Positions 47,148 through 55,333 of a stretch of 64,000 bases of DNA are shown piece after piece (position 1 is the first letter of the stretch; every line of letters starts with the position of its first letter). Both the position numbers and the translations under genes were made by a program. Source of the DNA: CADEED01 sp035765415. GTDB taxonomy: Bacteria > Pseudomonadota > Gammaproteobacteria > Steroidobacterales > Steroidobacteraceae. The DNA lies in assembly GCA_035765415.1 (NCBI GenBank), contig DASTXR010000083.1, forward strand, positions 103,404-167,403, read 5' to 3'. Below the pieces are notes generated by a model. The model worked only from the letters and a program-made list of their open reading frames with translations. It did not search any database and was not told the origin of the DNA.

Positions 47148-47209
47148 GTTGCGCGACTGCGTTCTTCAAACCCTGATCCACTCGCGGACGCGAAGGGGGA
47201 CCACGATTG

Positions 47210-47296
47210 TGCCGGGTTGACGACATGTTTGACGAAAGCGGACAACCCGTTGTCGAGTGGGGCTGCGTGGATTGACGAGCGTGCAATTGAGTGCCC
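47210..47296 (+). repeat. inverted-repeat element, left copy
   Basis: About 87 bases matching 51488-51573 on the opposite strand at roughly 74 of 87 positions by hand alignment. Both copies contain a frame ending in a similar peptide: MFDESGQPVVEWGCVD then stop here, MFDENGQPVLEWACMG then stop in the other. After the stop both have TGACGAGCGTGCAATTGAGT. It looks like the 3' end of a gene that has been copied, or a degenerate mobile-element end. Confidence 0.7.
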
Positions 47297-47361
47297 GATA
47301 TCGGGCATCGCGCACGCGAAAGAAGGCATGCGCCTGACCGGGCCCGCTTGATCAACGTGCT

Positions 47362-47381
47362 GCGCAACTCTAGAGTTGCGC
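47362..47381. promoter_or_regulatory. perfect 20-bp palindrome upstream of the LytS-like kinase gene
   Basis: GCGCAACTCTAGAGTTGCGC, centred about 60 bases before the start codon at 47431. It is a good operator candidate for a dimeric regulator and is immediately followed by a tandem direct repeat of GGCCGGACGCCA. Confidence 0.55.
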
Positions 47382-47405
47382 GGCCGGACGCCAGGCCGGA
47401 CGCCA
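47382..47405 (+). repeat. tandem 12-bp direct repeat
   Basis: Two perfect copies of GGCCGGACGCCA, adjacent to the palindrome at 47362-47381. LytTR-type regulators bind pairs of short direct repeats, although these do not match the usual AT-rich consensus. Confidence 0.6.
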
Positions 47406-47430
47406 GACATAACCATTGAAGTGATCCCGG

Positions 47431-48684
47431 ATGTCGAGCCCTTCTGAGGTCGATGACAATTCAGGCAGGCGCGGCTTCGTTGCGCCTGCCTTCGTGTTGT
47501 CCACTTTGCGCGGCGAATTTCCCTCGGGCAAAGGGGCGTTCCTGCATTACCTGCGCGCGGTCTTCGTGTGCCTGGTCCCCTGGGCGCTGATCGAACTACT
47601 CGTCCTGGCGCAAAAGTTCAGCTTCCTGCTCTATGCAAGCAATGAGCCCTACTTTCCGGAACTATGGGTATGGTGCGTGCGGGTGCTTCTTTCCGCCGCG
47701 TTGACTCCCTTCGTCTTCTGGGTGGGCGCACGCTGGCCGATCGAACGCCTGAGCCTTTCGCATGTTTCGGTCCATGGGGTTGCGGCGATCTGTTTCGCGC
47801 TGCTGCGCTCTGTCCTGGAAATTGCGCTGTTCTATCCGCTCCTGCTGGCCGGTTACAACGCGTTGGACCTGCCGCTCGAAAACGTGGAGGCGGCCCTGTG
47901 GAACGTGATGGTCTACGGGTTTTTCTCGGCGTTCGTCCGCTACTGGTTGTTCCTGAGTCTGCAGGCGGCGTTCCGCTATTCCGAAAAGTTTCGCGAGCGC
48001 GAGCGGGCGGCGGCGCGCCTCGAGCTGCATGCGACCGAGCTCAACGCAATGGTGACTCGCGCCCGGCTGGATGCCCTGAGGATGCAATTGCAGCCGCATT
48101 TTCTCTTCAACACCCTGAATGCGATCGTCGTGCTGGTGCGCGAAGGCGAGCAACTGCAGGCGGAGCAGGCCCTGACGCGCTTGAGCGACCTGCTTCGCGC
48201 AGTGCTCGACGATCGGGAAGTGCAGCACGTCCCCCTGTGGCGGGAGCTGGAATACCTGCGGCTCTATCTATCTATCGAGCAGATGCGCTTCTCGGATCGG
48301 CTGGAAGTGAGCATTGAAGCGGATCCGGATCTGCTCGAGGCGGCAGTGCCGCAGATGGTGCTGCAACCCGTCGTCGAGAATGCCGTCCGCCACGGGATCA
48401 GCGGGCTCGTGGAAAAGGGCAGAATCGACATTCGCGTTTTTTCGCAGGACGACGCAATGCATTTCGTGGTGAAGGACAACGGGGTGGGTTTCGTATCCCA
48501 GGCGGCCACGAAGGGCGCAGGTGTCGGACTGTCCAACCTGCGCGCCCGCTTGCAACAGCTCTACGGGGAAAGCGCGCACCTCACCATCGAGTCGAACGCG
48601 GCCCGGGGAACCACCGTCACGTTGGTGCTGCCGGAGTGCGCAGCGCCCCGGCGCGATACCGCCATGAGCCCGGCGTATGCTTGA
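47431..48684 (+). CDS. LytS/YehU-type sensor histidine kinase
   Basis: 417 residues. Four membrane helices lie in the first 190 residues (FVCLVPWALIELLVLAQ, LLSAALTPFVFWVGA and others). The cytoplasmic part has the His_kinase motif LQPHFLFNTLNAIV (phospho-acceptor His) and a HATPase domain (LQPVVENAVRHGISG, KDNGVGF, GVGLSNLRARLQQLYG). It lacks the usual extracellular sensor domain, so it probably senses within the membrane. It overlaps the response regulator gene by eight bases. Confidence 0.95.
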   Translation: MSSPSEVDDNSGRRGFVAPAFVLSTLRGEFPSGKGAFLHYLRAVFVCLVPWALIELLVLAQKFSFLLYASNEPYFPELWVWCVRVLLSAALTPFVFWVGARWPIERLSLSHVSVHGVAAICFALLRSVLEIALFYPLLLAGYNALDLPLENVEAALWNVMVYGFFSAFVRYWLFLSLQAAFRYSEKFRERERAAARLELHATELNAMVTRARLDALRMQLQPHFLFNTLNAIVVLVREGEQLQAEQALTRLSDLLRAVLDDREVQHVPLWRELEYLRLYLSIEQMRFSDRLEVSIEADPDLLEAAVPQMVLQPVVENAVRHGISGLVEKGRIDIRVFSQDDAMHFVVKDNGVGFVSQAATKGAGVGLSNLRARLQQLYGESAHLTIESNAARGTTVTLVLPECAAPRRDTAMSPAYA

Positions 48685-49471
48685 GCAGGCTGGAAAACTC
48701 GATACGGGCCAGCGGATGTGCGCGCTGGTGGTCGATGATGAGCCGCTCGCTCGCAAGGGCATGAGATCGCTGCTCAGGGAGTCGCATTGCTTCTCCCGGG
48801 TGATCGAGGCACGGCACGGGGCCGAGGCGGTTCGCATGATCCGCGAGGAGCTTCCCGACATCGTGTTCCTCGATGTGCAGATGCCGGGGATGGACGGTTT
48901 CCAGGTCCTGAAGGAAATTGGAACGGACCAGATGCCGGCCGTCGTTTTCGTCACGGCCCACGATCGTTATGCCGTTCAGGCATTCGAGATGAATGCCATC
49001 GACTATCTTCTGAAGCCCGTAGCCCGCGAGAGATTTGCGGCGGCGGTGCGGCGCATCCAGGGGCGGCACGGCTTCACGCGGCAGGATGGTCAGAAGCTGC
49101 TGTCGCTTCTGCAGACCGTGAAGTCGCCGCCGCGCTACCTCGCCCGCCTTGCGATCCGCGCGGTAGGCAAGACTCAGTTCGTCAATGTCGACGACGTCGA
49201 CTGGATACAGGCCGCAGAGAACTACGTGTGTCTGTACGCAGGTCCTGCACGATATCTCGTTCACATGGCCCTGCAGACGTTGCACGACTCGCTGGATCCC
49301 GCGCAGTTCCTGCGTATCCATCGCTCGCTGATCGTGAACGTGAGCCGGATTGTCGAAGTGCAGAACGCAGGGCGTGGCCAGTTCGTCGTGGTGTTGCGCA
49401 GTGGTGATCGACTGGAGTCGAGCCGCGGGTATCACGACGTCGTGAAGCAGTGGATGAACAACCCCACCTAG
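48677..49471 (+). CDS. LytTR-family response regulator
   Basis: 264 residues. A receiver domain with acidic pocket VVDDEPLARKG and phospho-acceptor Asp66 in VFLDVQMPGMDGF, Lys in YLLKPV, then a LytTR DNA-binding domain (VNVDDVDWIQAAENYVCLYAG, FLRIHRSLIVNVSRIVEVQN). It is the cognate partner of the kinase encoded upstream (eight-base overlap). An alternative start at ATG 48716 would trim 13 residues. Probable targets include its own operon. Confidence 0.95.
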   Translation: MLEQAGKLDTGQRMCALVVDDEPLARKGMRSLLRESHCFSRVIEARHGAEAVRMIREELPDIVFLDVQMPGMDGFQVLKEIGTDQMPAVVFVTAHDRYAVQAFEMNAIDYLLKPVARERFAAAVRRIQGRHGFTRQDGQKLLSLLQTVKSPPRYLARLAIRAVGKTQFVNVDDVDWIQAAENYVCLYAGPARYLVHMALQTLHDSLDPAQFLRIHRSLIVNVSRIVEVQNAGRGQFVVVLRSGDRLESSRGYHDVVKQWMNNPT

Positions 49472-49508
49472 TCGGCGTGGCCTTTCACAACCTTTGAGGA
49501 GCGAACCG

Positions 49509-50633
49509 TTGTCCCGAATTGCTGTGGCTTTCATTGCACTTCTTGCCTTCTTGTCGAGTCGGGACGCGGCATCGCAAATGCGCGAATCGTTCGATGCATC
49601 GATTCCTGCCGCGCCGGGTCTGGTGCACATCGAAGGCGCCCCCTGGCTGGTGTACGAATTGCACCTGACAAACTTCAGCGCGGAGCCGCTCCATCTGCGG
49701 AAGATCGAAGCGTTCGAAGGAGATCGACTGCTGTCATCTCGAGACGGCCCGGAGTTGGCCGCGCGACTTGTGGCACGTTCTTCATCCGGCCTCGCGGGTG
49801 AAATCGTCGGGCCGGGTCAGGGCGCGATCTTGTACGCAGAGCTTCCGCTTCCCTCGGGCCCGCCACCACGTACGCTGCGGCACCGTATCGACTACACGAG
49901 GGGCAGCGACACAACGGTCGAGCAGACAGTGACGGCAGCGGTCACGGTGCCGGCCGCGCCGAAGCTTGCGCTCGGACCACCGCTGCGCGGCGGTCCGTGG
50001 ACCGCGATTTATGGCTGGGAGTGGCCCCGCGGCCACCGGCGCGTTTTCTATGCTCTCGACGGCCGGGCCAGGTTGCCGGGCAGGTTTGCGATCGATTGGG
50101 TGCTGCTCGACGAGCGAGGGATGCAGGCTCGCGGCGACGCGGATCTCGTCGCGAATTTCTTCGGCTACGGCGTGGACGTGCTCGCGGTGGCAAACGGTCG
50201 TGTCGCCAATGTGCGCGATGGTGTGAAGGAAAGTCCGCGCGTTTCCGCGAACACCGACAATGCTCTCGAGGATGCAGCCGGCAATTTCGTCGTGCTCGAC
50301 CTGGGCGATGGACGATTCGCAATCTACGAGCACCTCAAGCCGAACAGCATTCGCGTGGCGAAAGGCCAGCGCGTGCACAAGGGCGAAGTGCTGGCATCAC
50401 TGGGTTTCACCGGGGACTCGACCGGTCCCCATTTGCATTTCCACGTGGCGGATGGCGCTTCGCCGCTACTCGGCGAAGGCATGCCTTTCGTATTCGAGAA
50501 ATTCACCAGGCTCGGCCACTTCGAGGACATGGAGACTTTCGGGAGTTCGCGCTGGCTCGAATCCGCATCGACTCAGCCGGGCATTCGAAAGCGCGAACGG
50601 CCAGCGCCGAATTCGGTCGTGTCATTCGATTGA
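49509..50633 (+). CDS. secreted M23-type metallopeptidase, LytTR operon
   Basis: 374 residues. TTG 49509 is the likely start: GAGGAGC lies six bases upstream, whereas the frame open to TTG 49494 has none. A signal peptide (IAVAFIALLAFLSSRDAAS) leads to a 130-residue N-terminal domain and then a peptidase M23 fold (VVLDLGDGRFAIYEHLKP, VHKGEVLASLGFTGDSTGPHLHFHV). The second zinc motif HLHF is intact, but the first (HxxxD in lysostaphin-type enzymes) reads GYGVD, with Gly for His; GHRRVFYALDG may supply another ligand, a pattern I recall from relatives but cannot check. It follows the response regulator by 37 bases and probably remodels peptidoglycan. Confidence 0.85.
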   Translation: MSRIAVAFIALLAFLSSRDAASQMRESFDASIPAAPGLVHIEGAPWLVYELHLTNFSAEPLHLRKIEAFEGDRLLSSRDGPELAARLVARSSSGLAGEIVGPGQGAILYAELPLPSGPPPRTLRHRIDYTRGSDTTVEQTVTAAVTVPAAPKLALGPPLRGGPWTAIYGWEWPRGHRRVFYALDGRARLPGRFAIDWVLLDERGMQARGDADLVANFFGYGVDVLAVANGRVANVRDGVKESPRVSANTDNALEDAAGNFVVLDLGDGRFAIYEHLKPNSIRVAKGQRVHKGEVLASLGFTGDSTGPHLHFHVADGASPLLGEGMPFVFEKFTRLGHFEDMETFGSSRWLESASTQPGIRKRERPAPNSVVSFD

Positions 50634-50645
50634 TCGCGATGCGCC

Positions 50646-51383
50646 TTACTTCGCTGTGTGCCTGAAATAAGCTGCGGGCGTCACTCCCGTCGCCTTTCGG
50701 AACATCGCGATGAAGTTGCTGGGCGACCCGAACCCCAGGTCATAGGCGACCGTCGTCACGGAATGATCCGCGGCCAGTCGCTCGATGGCGGCCTGCAACC
50801 GAAATTCCGTTCGGTACTGCGTGAACGTAATCCGCGCCTCCTTCTGGAACTCTCTCGCGAGCGTCCGCGGGGCCACACCCAGTTCGCGCGCCCAGTCCTC
50901 CAACGTTCGGCCGTCGGCCGGGTCACGTCGCCAGGCCGCTGCGATTCGCGAGAGTTTTGGCGACCGCAGATTGGGCAGATGCAGCTGCGTTGGCGTCTGC
51001 AGCCGCACCTCTTCGGCGAATACAACAACGATGGCGCGATGCTGGCGCGCCGGACGCTTCCCGGCCTCGAGTGCCAGGATCGACTCACGCAGGAGTCCGG
51101 AGACCTGCACGATGCCGCTTTCGCCCGGAAGCCGGTCGAGCCCGGCACCGGAGCAATAAGCGCTGAGCATGTCGAGGCCGAACGGGGCTTCGACCTCATG
51201 CTCGGCGAAGGCGGGCAGCCAGCATGCCCGCAGCGGCGGGACGATCCACGTGCCGCTCCTGATCCGAAGCGTCATCACGCCGCGGCTGGGATAGATGAGC
51301 TGCGCGAAGTCGTGGGAATGCCAGCCGCTCGCGAATCCGGGTGGATAGCTCGTGTGCTCTACCTCGACGTCCATGCCTCCCAC
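50646..51383 (-). CDS. AraC family transcriptional regulator
   Basis: 245 residues: an N-terminal cupin-like domain (GWHSHDFAQLIYPSRGVMTLR) and a C-terminal double helix-turn-helix (LGVAPRTLAREFQKEARITFTQYRTEFRLQAAI and VTTVAYDLGFGSPSNFIAMFRKATGVTPAAYF). It converges with the M23 gene, 12 bases apart. The first codon may be ATG 51374 instead (MDVEVEH). The effector and targets are unknown. Confidence 0.92.
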   Translation of the reverse strand: MGGMDVEVEHTSYPPGFASGWHSHDFAQLIYPSRGVMTLRIRSGTWIVPPLRACWLPAFAEHEVEAPFGLDMLSAYCSGAGLDRLPGESGIVQVSGLLRESILALEAGKRPARQHRAIVVVFAEEVRLQTPTQLHLPNLRSPKLSRIAAAWRRDPADGRTLEDWARELGVAPRTLAREFQKEARITFTQYRTEFRLQAAIERLAADHSVTTVAYDLGFGSPSNFIAMFRKATGVTPAAYFRHTAK

Positions 51384-51487
51384 TTCTTCACGTGCGTCTC
51401 ACGCGGTTTGTCCGATCAGAAACATATCATGTCCGTTTGCCGCGTTTCGGCCATGACGGAATGGCGTCATCCTTCGGGCGTGATTTC

Positions 51488-51580
51488 CGGGACTCAATTG
51501 CACGCTCGTCATCCCATACAAGCCCACTCGAGAACAGGTTGTCCGTTTTCGTCAAACATGGCTTCAACGCGGCACGCGGC
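51488..51580 (-). repeat. inverted-repeat element, right copy
   Basis: Partner of 47210-47296 on the opposite strand. The two copies face each other across 4.2 kb that holds the LytS-like kinase, LytTR regulator, M23 peptidase and AraC regulator. On the minus strand it encodes a peptide tail MFDENGQPVLEWACMG followed by a stop; the frame is open further upstream to the methyltransferase region. Confidence 0.7.
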
Positions 51581-51654
51581 TTGACCAGACTCGCGGACGA
51601 AATCGAGGCAACTCGAAATTCTGATGCGGCTCCCAGCCAGTGCACGAGGACATC

Positions 51655-52416
51655 ATGGCCACTACCAAGATGATCGCACGCATCGAGCGCCCTGCACCCC
51701 AGCGCCCGCACGAGCGCTACAAGCAAGATCTCTTCGCCGAGATCACGGCCTTTGCGCCCGCGTCCGTGCTCGACGTCGGCTGCGGCACCGGCGAACTACT
51801 GCGAAACTGCATGAGGTCGGGCATCGCGCGATGCGTGGGCATAGAGCCCGATGCCGAAGCTGTCGCCGCGCTGAAGGCAGAGGGCCTGGACGCGCGCGTC
51901 GGACGTGCCGAATCGCTGGAATTCCCGGCCCTGAGCTTCGATGTCGTTGTGTTCGACTACGTGGCTCACCATGTCGAACATCTCGAACTCGGGCTGGCCG
52001 AAGCGATGCGCGTGGCTCGCAGGGCGGTGGTCGTGCTCGATCCCTGGTACGACCTGTCTGTCGAATCGCAGCGCGTCGCCGCCGATTTCGATCTGTGGCT
52101 GAAACGAATCGATCGCCGGCTGGCCATGGTCCACGACCCCAGCGTCACCGCGGCGCAGCTCGCGCGTCCCTTCAATGGCCGCGACGAATGGCGGATCGAT
52201 TGCCGCCACCGGCTGATCCTGCAGCCGCTCCCTCTGCGCGAGATCGAGGAGCAGGCGAAACGCCGTTTGGCTGCGGCCGGCCCAAGCCGCGCGTTGGAAG
52301 ACGCGCTCGAAATTCTGCTCGATCGCGCCAGGCAGCATGGCCTGTCGGACGATGGGGCGATCCTGTTCGTCGCAATCCGCGAGGCTGCAAAAGGAGAAAG
52401 CCCATGGCGAAATTGA
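51655..52416 (+). CDS. class I SAM-dependent methyltransferase
   Basis: 253 residues from ATG 51655 (frame open to GTG 51640, five residues more). Motif I VLDVGCGTGELL, post-I acidic residue in CVGIEPDAEAV, motif II-like FDVVVFDYVAHHVEHL. The C-terminal part lacks features of a known subfamily; the substrate is not identified. Its last 13 bases overlap the next gene, whose ribosome site lies in its coding region, so expression is coupled. Confidence 0.88.
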   Translation: MATTKMIARIERPAPQRPHERYKQDLFAEITAFAPASVLDVGCGTGELLRNCMRSGIARCVGIEPDAEAVAALKAEGLDARVGRAESLEFPALSFDVVVFDYVAHHVEHLELGLAEAMRVARRAVVVLDPWYDLSVESQRVAADFDLWLKRIDRRLAMVHDPSVTAAQLARPFNGRDEWRIDCRHRLILQPLPLREIEEQAKRRLAAAGPSRALEDALEILLDRARQHGLSDDGAILFVAIREAAKGESPWRN

Positions 52417-53090
52417 TCACGTGGGGCGTAACGTTAGGTTTGGTCACCGTCCCGGTGCTCGGCCAGGCCCCCATAGAGCAGTACTTGATCGCCGATCGCA
52501 ATGCCGAAGTCGCGCTGGCGCGCAGCGCCGCGCCGGCAGCGATCTCGCGTGATGCTACCGTCCTGGTGCTGACGCGCCGCGGATATGAAACCGCGATGAC
52601 GGGCAAGAATGGGTTCGTGTGTCTGGTGGATCGCGCGTGGCAGTCGATGGTCGCTGATGCGGACTTCTGGAATCCCAAGGTGCGCGCGCCCGTTTGCCTC
52701 AACCCGCAGGCGACGCGATCTGTGCTGCCAATTCACCGCAAGCGGACTGAGTGGGCGCTCGCGGGCCTTGCCAAGAGCGAGATCGCCACTCGTATGCGCG
52801 CCGCCATCGGCGCGAAAGAACTCCCGCTGCCCGACACCGGCTCGATGTCGTACATGATGTCCAAAGAGCAGTACCTCGGCGATCAAGACCCGCACTGGCG
52901 GCCACACCTCATGTTCTACATCCCCAGCACCGTGCGGGGCGCGGACTGGGGGGCCAACCTGCCAGCGTCGCCCGTCGTTGCAACTCCTGACCAGCTCCCG
53001 GACGGCACGCGTGACCCCGTGATTGTTTTCATGGTCCCCGCCGGCGAGTGGTCGGACGGAACGCCGGCGGGAGCGCATCGTTCTAACTAG
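52404..53090 (+). CDS. secreted hypothetical protein
   Basis: 228 residues, unrecognised. A signal peptide (LITWGVTLGLVTVPVLGQA) precedes a mixed alpha-beta domain with two cysteines (GFVCLVDRAW, RAPVCLNPQ). ATG 52404 has AAGGAG eight bases upstream. The frame is open upstream through the methyltransferase gene, which is a shadow. It is followed 16 bases later by the next gene, probably in the same operon. Confidence 0.75.
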   Translation: MAKLITWGVTLGLVTVPVLGQAPIEQYLIADRNAEVALARSAAPAAISRDATVLVLTRRGYETAMTGKNGFVCLVDRAWQSMVADADFWNPKVRAPVCLNPQATRSVLPIHRKRTEWALAGLAKSEIATRMRAAIGAKELPLPDTGSMSYMMSKEQYLGDQDPHWRPHLMFYIPSTVRGADWGANLPASPVVATPDQLPDGTRDPVIVFMVPAGEWSDGTPAGAHRSN

Positions 53091-53106
53091 ACGAAAGGAG
53101 GAATCC

Positions 53107-53610
53107 ATGGCTAAACGCGCAGCAAGAAGCACAGGTGAAGCAGTTCCGGGTGTGAAGTCGCTCGACCGGATGGTTGGGACCTGGAAGGTGTCTGGCGGAG
53201 CGCGCGGCACCGTGCGTTACGAGTGGTTCGACCGCAAATCCGCATTGATCCAGCATGTCAGCCTCGGTGACACCAGGGGTTTTGAAGTCATTCGTTTCGA
53301 CCAGGACAGCCAGTCATGGCGCTCATGGTTTTTCGACCGATCCGGCAGCACCGTGCTCGAGTACACATATGAAGTGGATGCCGAGCAGTTGAAGATATCC
53401 ATCGATATGGACGATCGTCACGGCGCCTTCGTTGCGCGCTTCAGCGACGGCGGCAATGTGCTCGAGGGCCGTTGGGACTGGACCCAGGCAGGCAAGAAGA
53501 TGGGTTACAACGCGACACTCACGCGTGTCCGGAAGGGCGCACGACGCCGGTCAGGAAAGAATGCGCGCAAGGTTGGTCGCGCATCTGGAGCGCGTCGTCG
53601 TAGCCACTGA
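53107..53610 (+). CDS. hypothetical protein, lipocalin/DUF1579-like
   Basis: 167 residues. SLDRMVGTWKVSGGARGTVRYEWFDRKSA followed by alternating strands (VIRFDQDSQSWRSWFFDRSG, ISIDMDDRHGAFVARFSDGG) resembles the small beta-barrel DUF1579/lipocalin-like proteins. The last 25 residues are basic (KGARRRSGKNARKVGRASGARRR) and may be disordered. ATG 53107 has AAAGGAGG with ideal spacing. A strong hairpin at 53638-53656 probably ends the transcript. Confidence 0.75.
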   Translation: MAKRAARSTGEAVPGVKSLDRMVGTWKVSGGARGTVRYEWFDRKSALIQHVSLGDTRGFEVIRFDQDSQSWRSWFFDRSGSTVLEYTYEVDAEQLKISIDMDDRHGAFVARFSDGGNVLEGRWDWTQAGKKMGYNATLTRVRKGARRRSGKNARKVGRASGARRRSH

Positions 53611-53637
53611 AAATTGATCGGGGCGAGGGGATTGCCG

Positions 53638-53656
53638 GGTCCGCGGAACGCGGACC
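53638..53656 (+). terminator. stem-loop after the DUF1579-like gene
   Basis: GGTCCGCG and CGCGGACC around GAA, 28 bases past the stop codon at 53610. The 8-bp GC stem with a 3-base loop fits a terminator, though only a weak TTG follows. Confidence 0.55.
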
Positions 53657-53753
53657 TTGCGTCGGTGACCTTGTTAGCAAATGACCTGCCGTGTTGGCCG
53701 AGAGCATCGTCCCGGCCTAGACTGGCTCCTGGAAACAGAATGCAATGAGATAG

Positions 53754-54551
53754 ATGAAACCAAGAACTGTGCTCTGGGCCCGGACAACCCTGTTTTTCCT
53801 CGTTGCGTTTCCGCTGGTGTTGATCGGCTATCGCGGACCCGCTGCACCACTGAGCGCGGTGCTTTCAATCTCCGTGCTGTTGTTCGCCACGTATTGGCTG
53901 TTGCGCCGGGAAGGCAGTCATCTCGGCGAATTCGGATTCACGCCTCCGGCACTTGCCTTCCAGCGCCTGGCCGCGGGTTTCCTGGGCGGCGGACTGCTCC
54001 TCGGCGTTCTCGCCCTGATCATCAGGGCCTGCGTTCCCATGCATTGGAGTCTCAACGCCTCGATCCCGTGGTCTGGCGTGTTGATGCTGCTCGTCCTCCA
54101 CCTCATCACCAACACGTGCGAAGAGCTCGGGTTTCGCGGTTATGGCTTTTCACGGCTTTGCCACTTGATAGGCATGTGGCCGGCGCAGGCAATAGTCGCC
54201 GGGGTCTCCGCGGTATTTCATGTCGTGTGTGGCTGGTCGTGGCAAATCGCGCTGGTACACACGACCGCCGGGTCACTCCTGTTCGCGCTGGTGTTTCTGC
54301 GATGGCGCAGCATCCCCGCGGCGATCGGAGTTCATGCGGCCTGGAACTGGACGCGCGATCTGATCTTTCGGATGCCCGCCGGCAAGGCCTCGATTCTGAT
54401 ACCTGTGCAAGAGAAGCCGTGGGGCGATTCCGAATGGCTGATCGTTCAAGTCATCCTTGTCGGAGGCACCCTGCTGGTCTGCGGCGGGCTGAGCGTGAGC
54501 CTCCGGAAAAATGGGCGCGGCCGATCTTCACGCTCAGTCGCTCTGCAGTAA
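53754..54551 (+). CDS. CPBP family intramembrane metalloprotease
   Basis: 265 residues with about eight membrane helices. The CPBP signature is clear: CEELGFRGY (EExxxR) in one helix, FHVVCGW (second motif His) and VHAAWNW (third). These are predicted glutamic/metallo-type membrane proteases related to Rce1, which often process or protect against peptides. The ribosome site is weak. It converges with the membrane-protein gene eight bases downstream. Confidence 0.9.
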   Translation: MKPRTVLWARTTLFFLVAFPLVLIGYRGPAAPLSAVLSISVLLFATYWLLRREGSHLGEFGFTPPALAFQRLAAGFLGGGLLLGVLALIIRACVPMHWSLNASIPWSGVLMLLVLHLITNTCEELGFRGYGFSRLCHLIGMWPAQAIVAGVSAVFHVVCGWSWQIALVHTTAGSLLFALVFLRWRSIPAAIGVHAAWNWTRDLIFRMPAGKASILIPVQEKPWGDSEWLIVQVILVGGTLLVCGGLSVSLRKNGRGRSSRSVALQ

Positions 54552-54559
54552 GACCAGCT

Positions 54560-55321
54560 TCAGGTGCCCGTCGCCCACCGCGCGAAATTCAGCCAGGTAT
54601 CCGAGCCGGCGAGCAGCAATGCAGCAACCTGTGACCCGACTACCGCGGCGCCTCCCCAAAGCGTCGCCGGATGGAGTTTGCGACGACTGCTCCAGTCGAA
54701 TACGCAGAGCGCGACGATGAACAGATCCGTGGCGCCGAAGAACGCCAGCGGCCCTACGGTGGGACCGAAGAGCCAGATCAACAGACGATGGACGGCGGCG
54801 CCTGCCATGACCGTAGTCGCGAGCATCATCAGCCGCTTGTGAATGGCCGCATTGCGTCGAAAGTGAAGCGCCATCGCAATCAACGAGGAGAAGGCCAGCA
54901 GCGCGACGATCGACAGGGCCAGGAACCGCAGGACGAAATCGTGGGGCATCGCCGGAGTGGGTGTCGTGCCGCGGCCCCAGATCACCGCGGCGGCCGTTGC
55001 AACCATCACGATGGCGAGTACGCCGCCCACGATGCCGAGTTTCCTGTGCACGTGCGCACGGCCACTGGCGATGAGCGAGGTCTGCGTGATCAACAGGAGC
55101 ATCCACAACGAAAACGCCGCGCCGTGCACGTGGACTCGCAGCGGCAACGCCGCTGTGTCGATGTGAGACTTCAGGTAGTACGACGGCGCGAATCCGGCGA
55201 AGCAAGCGACCGCCAGCGCCACGGCCATGCCGGTGAAGAATCGACGCTCGATGCGCCTGCTGCGCTCCGCGGTAGATAGTGCAAGCGCCTCGCGGGCCGC
55301 GCCGTCAAATGTGCTGGACAT
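54560..55321 (-). CDS. polytopic membrane protein with conserved His motifs
   Basis: 253 residues with about six membrane helices. Noteworthy is HVHGAAFSLWMLLLITQTSL, HRKLGIVGG and LHFRRNAAIHKRLMML, which look like paired histidine heme ligands of small membrane cytochromes; no named family is recognised. It lies 12 bases downstream of a di-heme cytochrome gene on the same strand, which supports a role as a membrane electron carrier for that protein (inference). Confidence 0.8.
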   Translation of the reverse strand: MSSTFDGAAREALALSTAERSRRIERRFFTGMAVALAVACFAGFAPSYYLKSHIDTAALPLRVHVHGAAFSLWMLLLITQTSLIASGRAHVHRKLGIVGGVLAIVMVATAAAVIWGRGTTPTPAMPHDFVLRFLALSIVALLAFSSLIAMALHFRRNAAIHKRLMMLATTVMAGAAVHRLLIWLFGPTVGPLAFFGATDLFIVALCVFDWSSRRKLHPATLWGGAAVVGSQVAALLLAGSDTWLNFARWATGT

Positions 55322-55333
55322 GAGTGTGCTCCC

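Larger units (their letters stand above)
47099..47430. promoter_or_regulatory. 332-bp intergenic region rich in repeats and palindromes, upstream of LytS-like gene
   Basis: No complete gene. From left to right it holds a terminator-like hairpin (47126-47147), one copy of an 85% identical repeat (47210-47296), a 16-bp perfect palindrome TGCCCGATATCGGGCA (47291-47306), a 20-bp perfect palindrome (47362-47381) and a tandem 12-bp repeat (47382-47405). The histidine kinase gene begins 26 bases after the last repeat. Confidence 0.6.
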
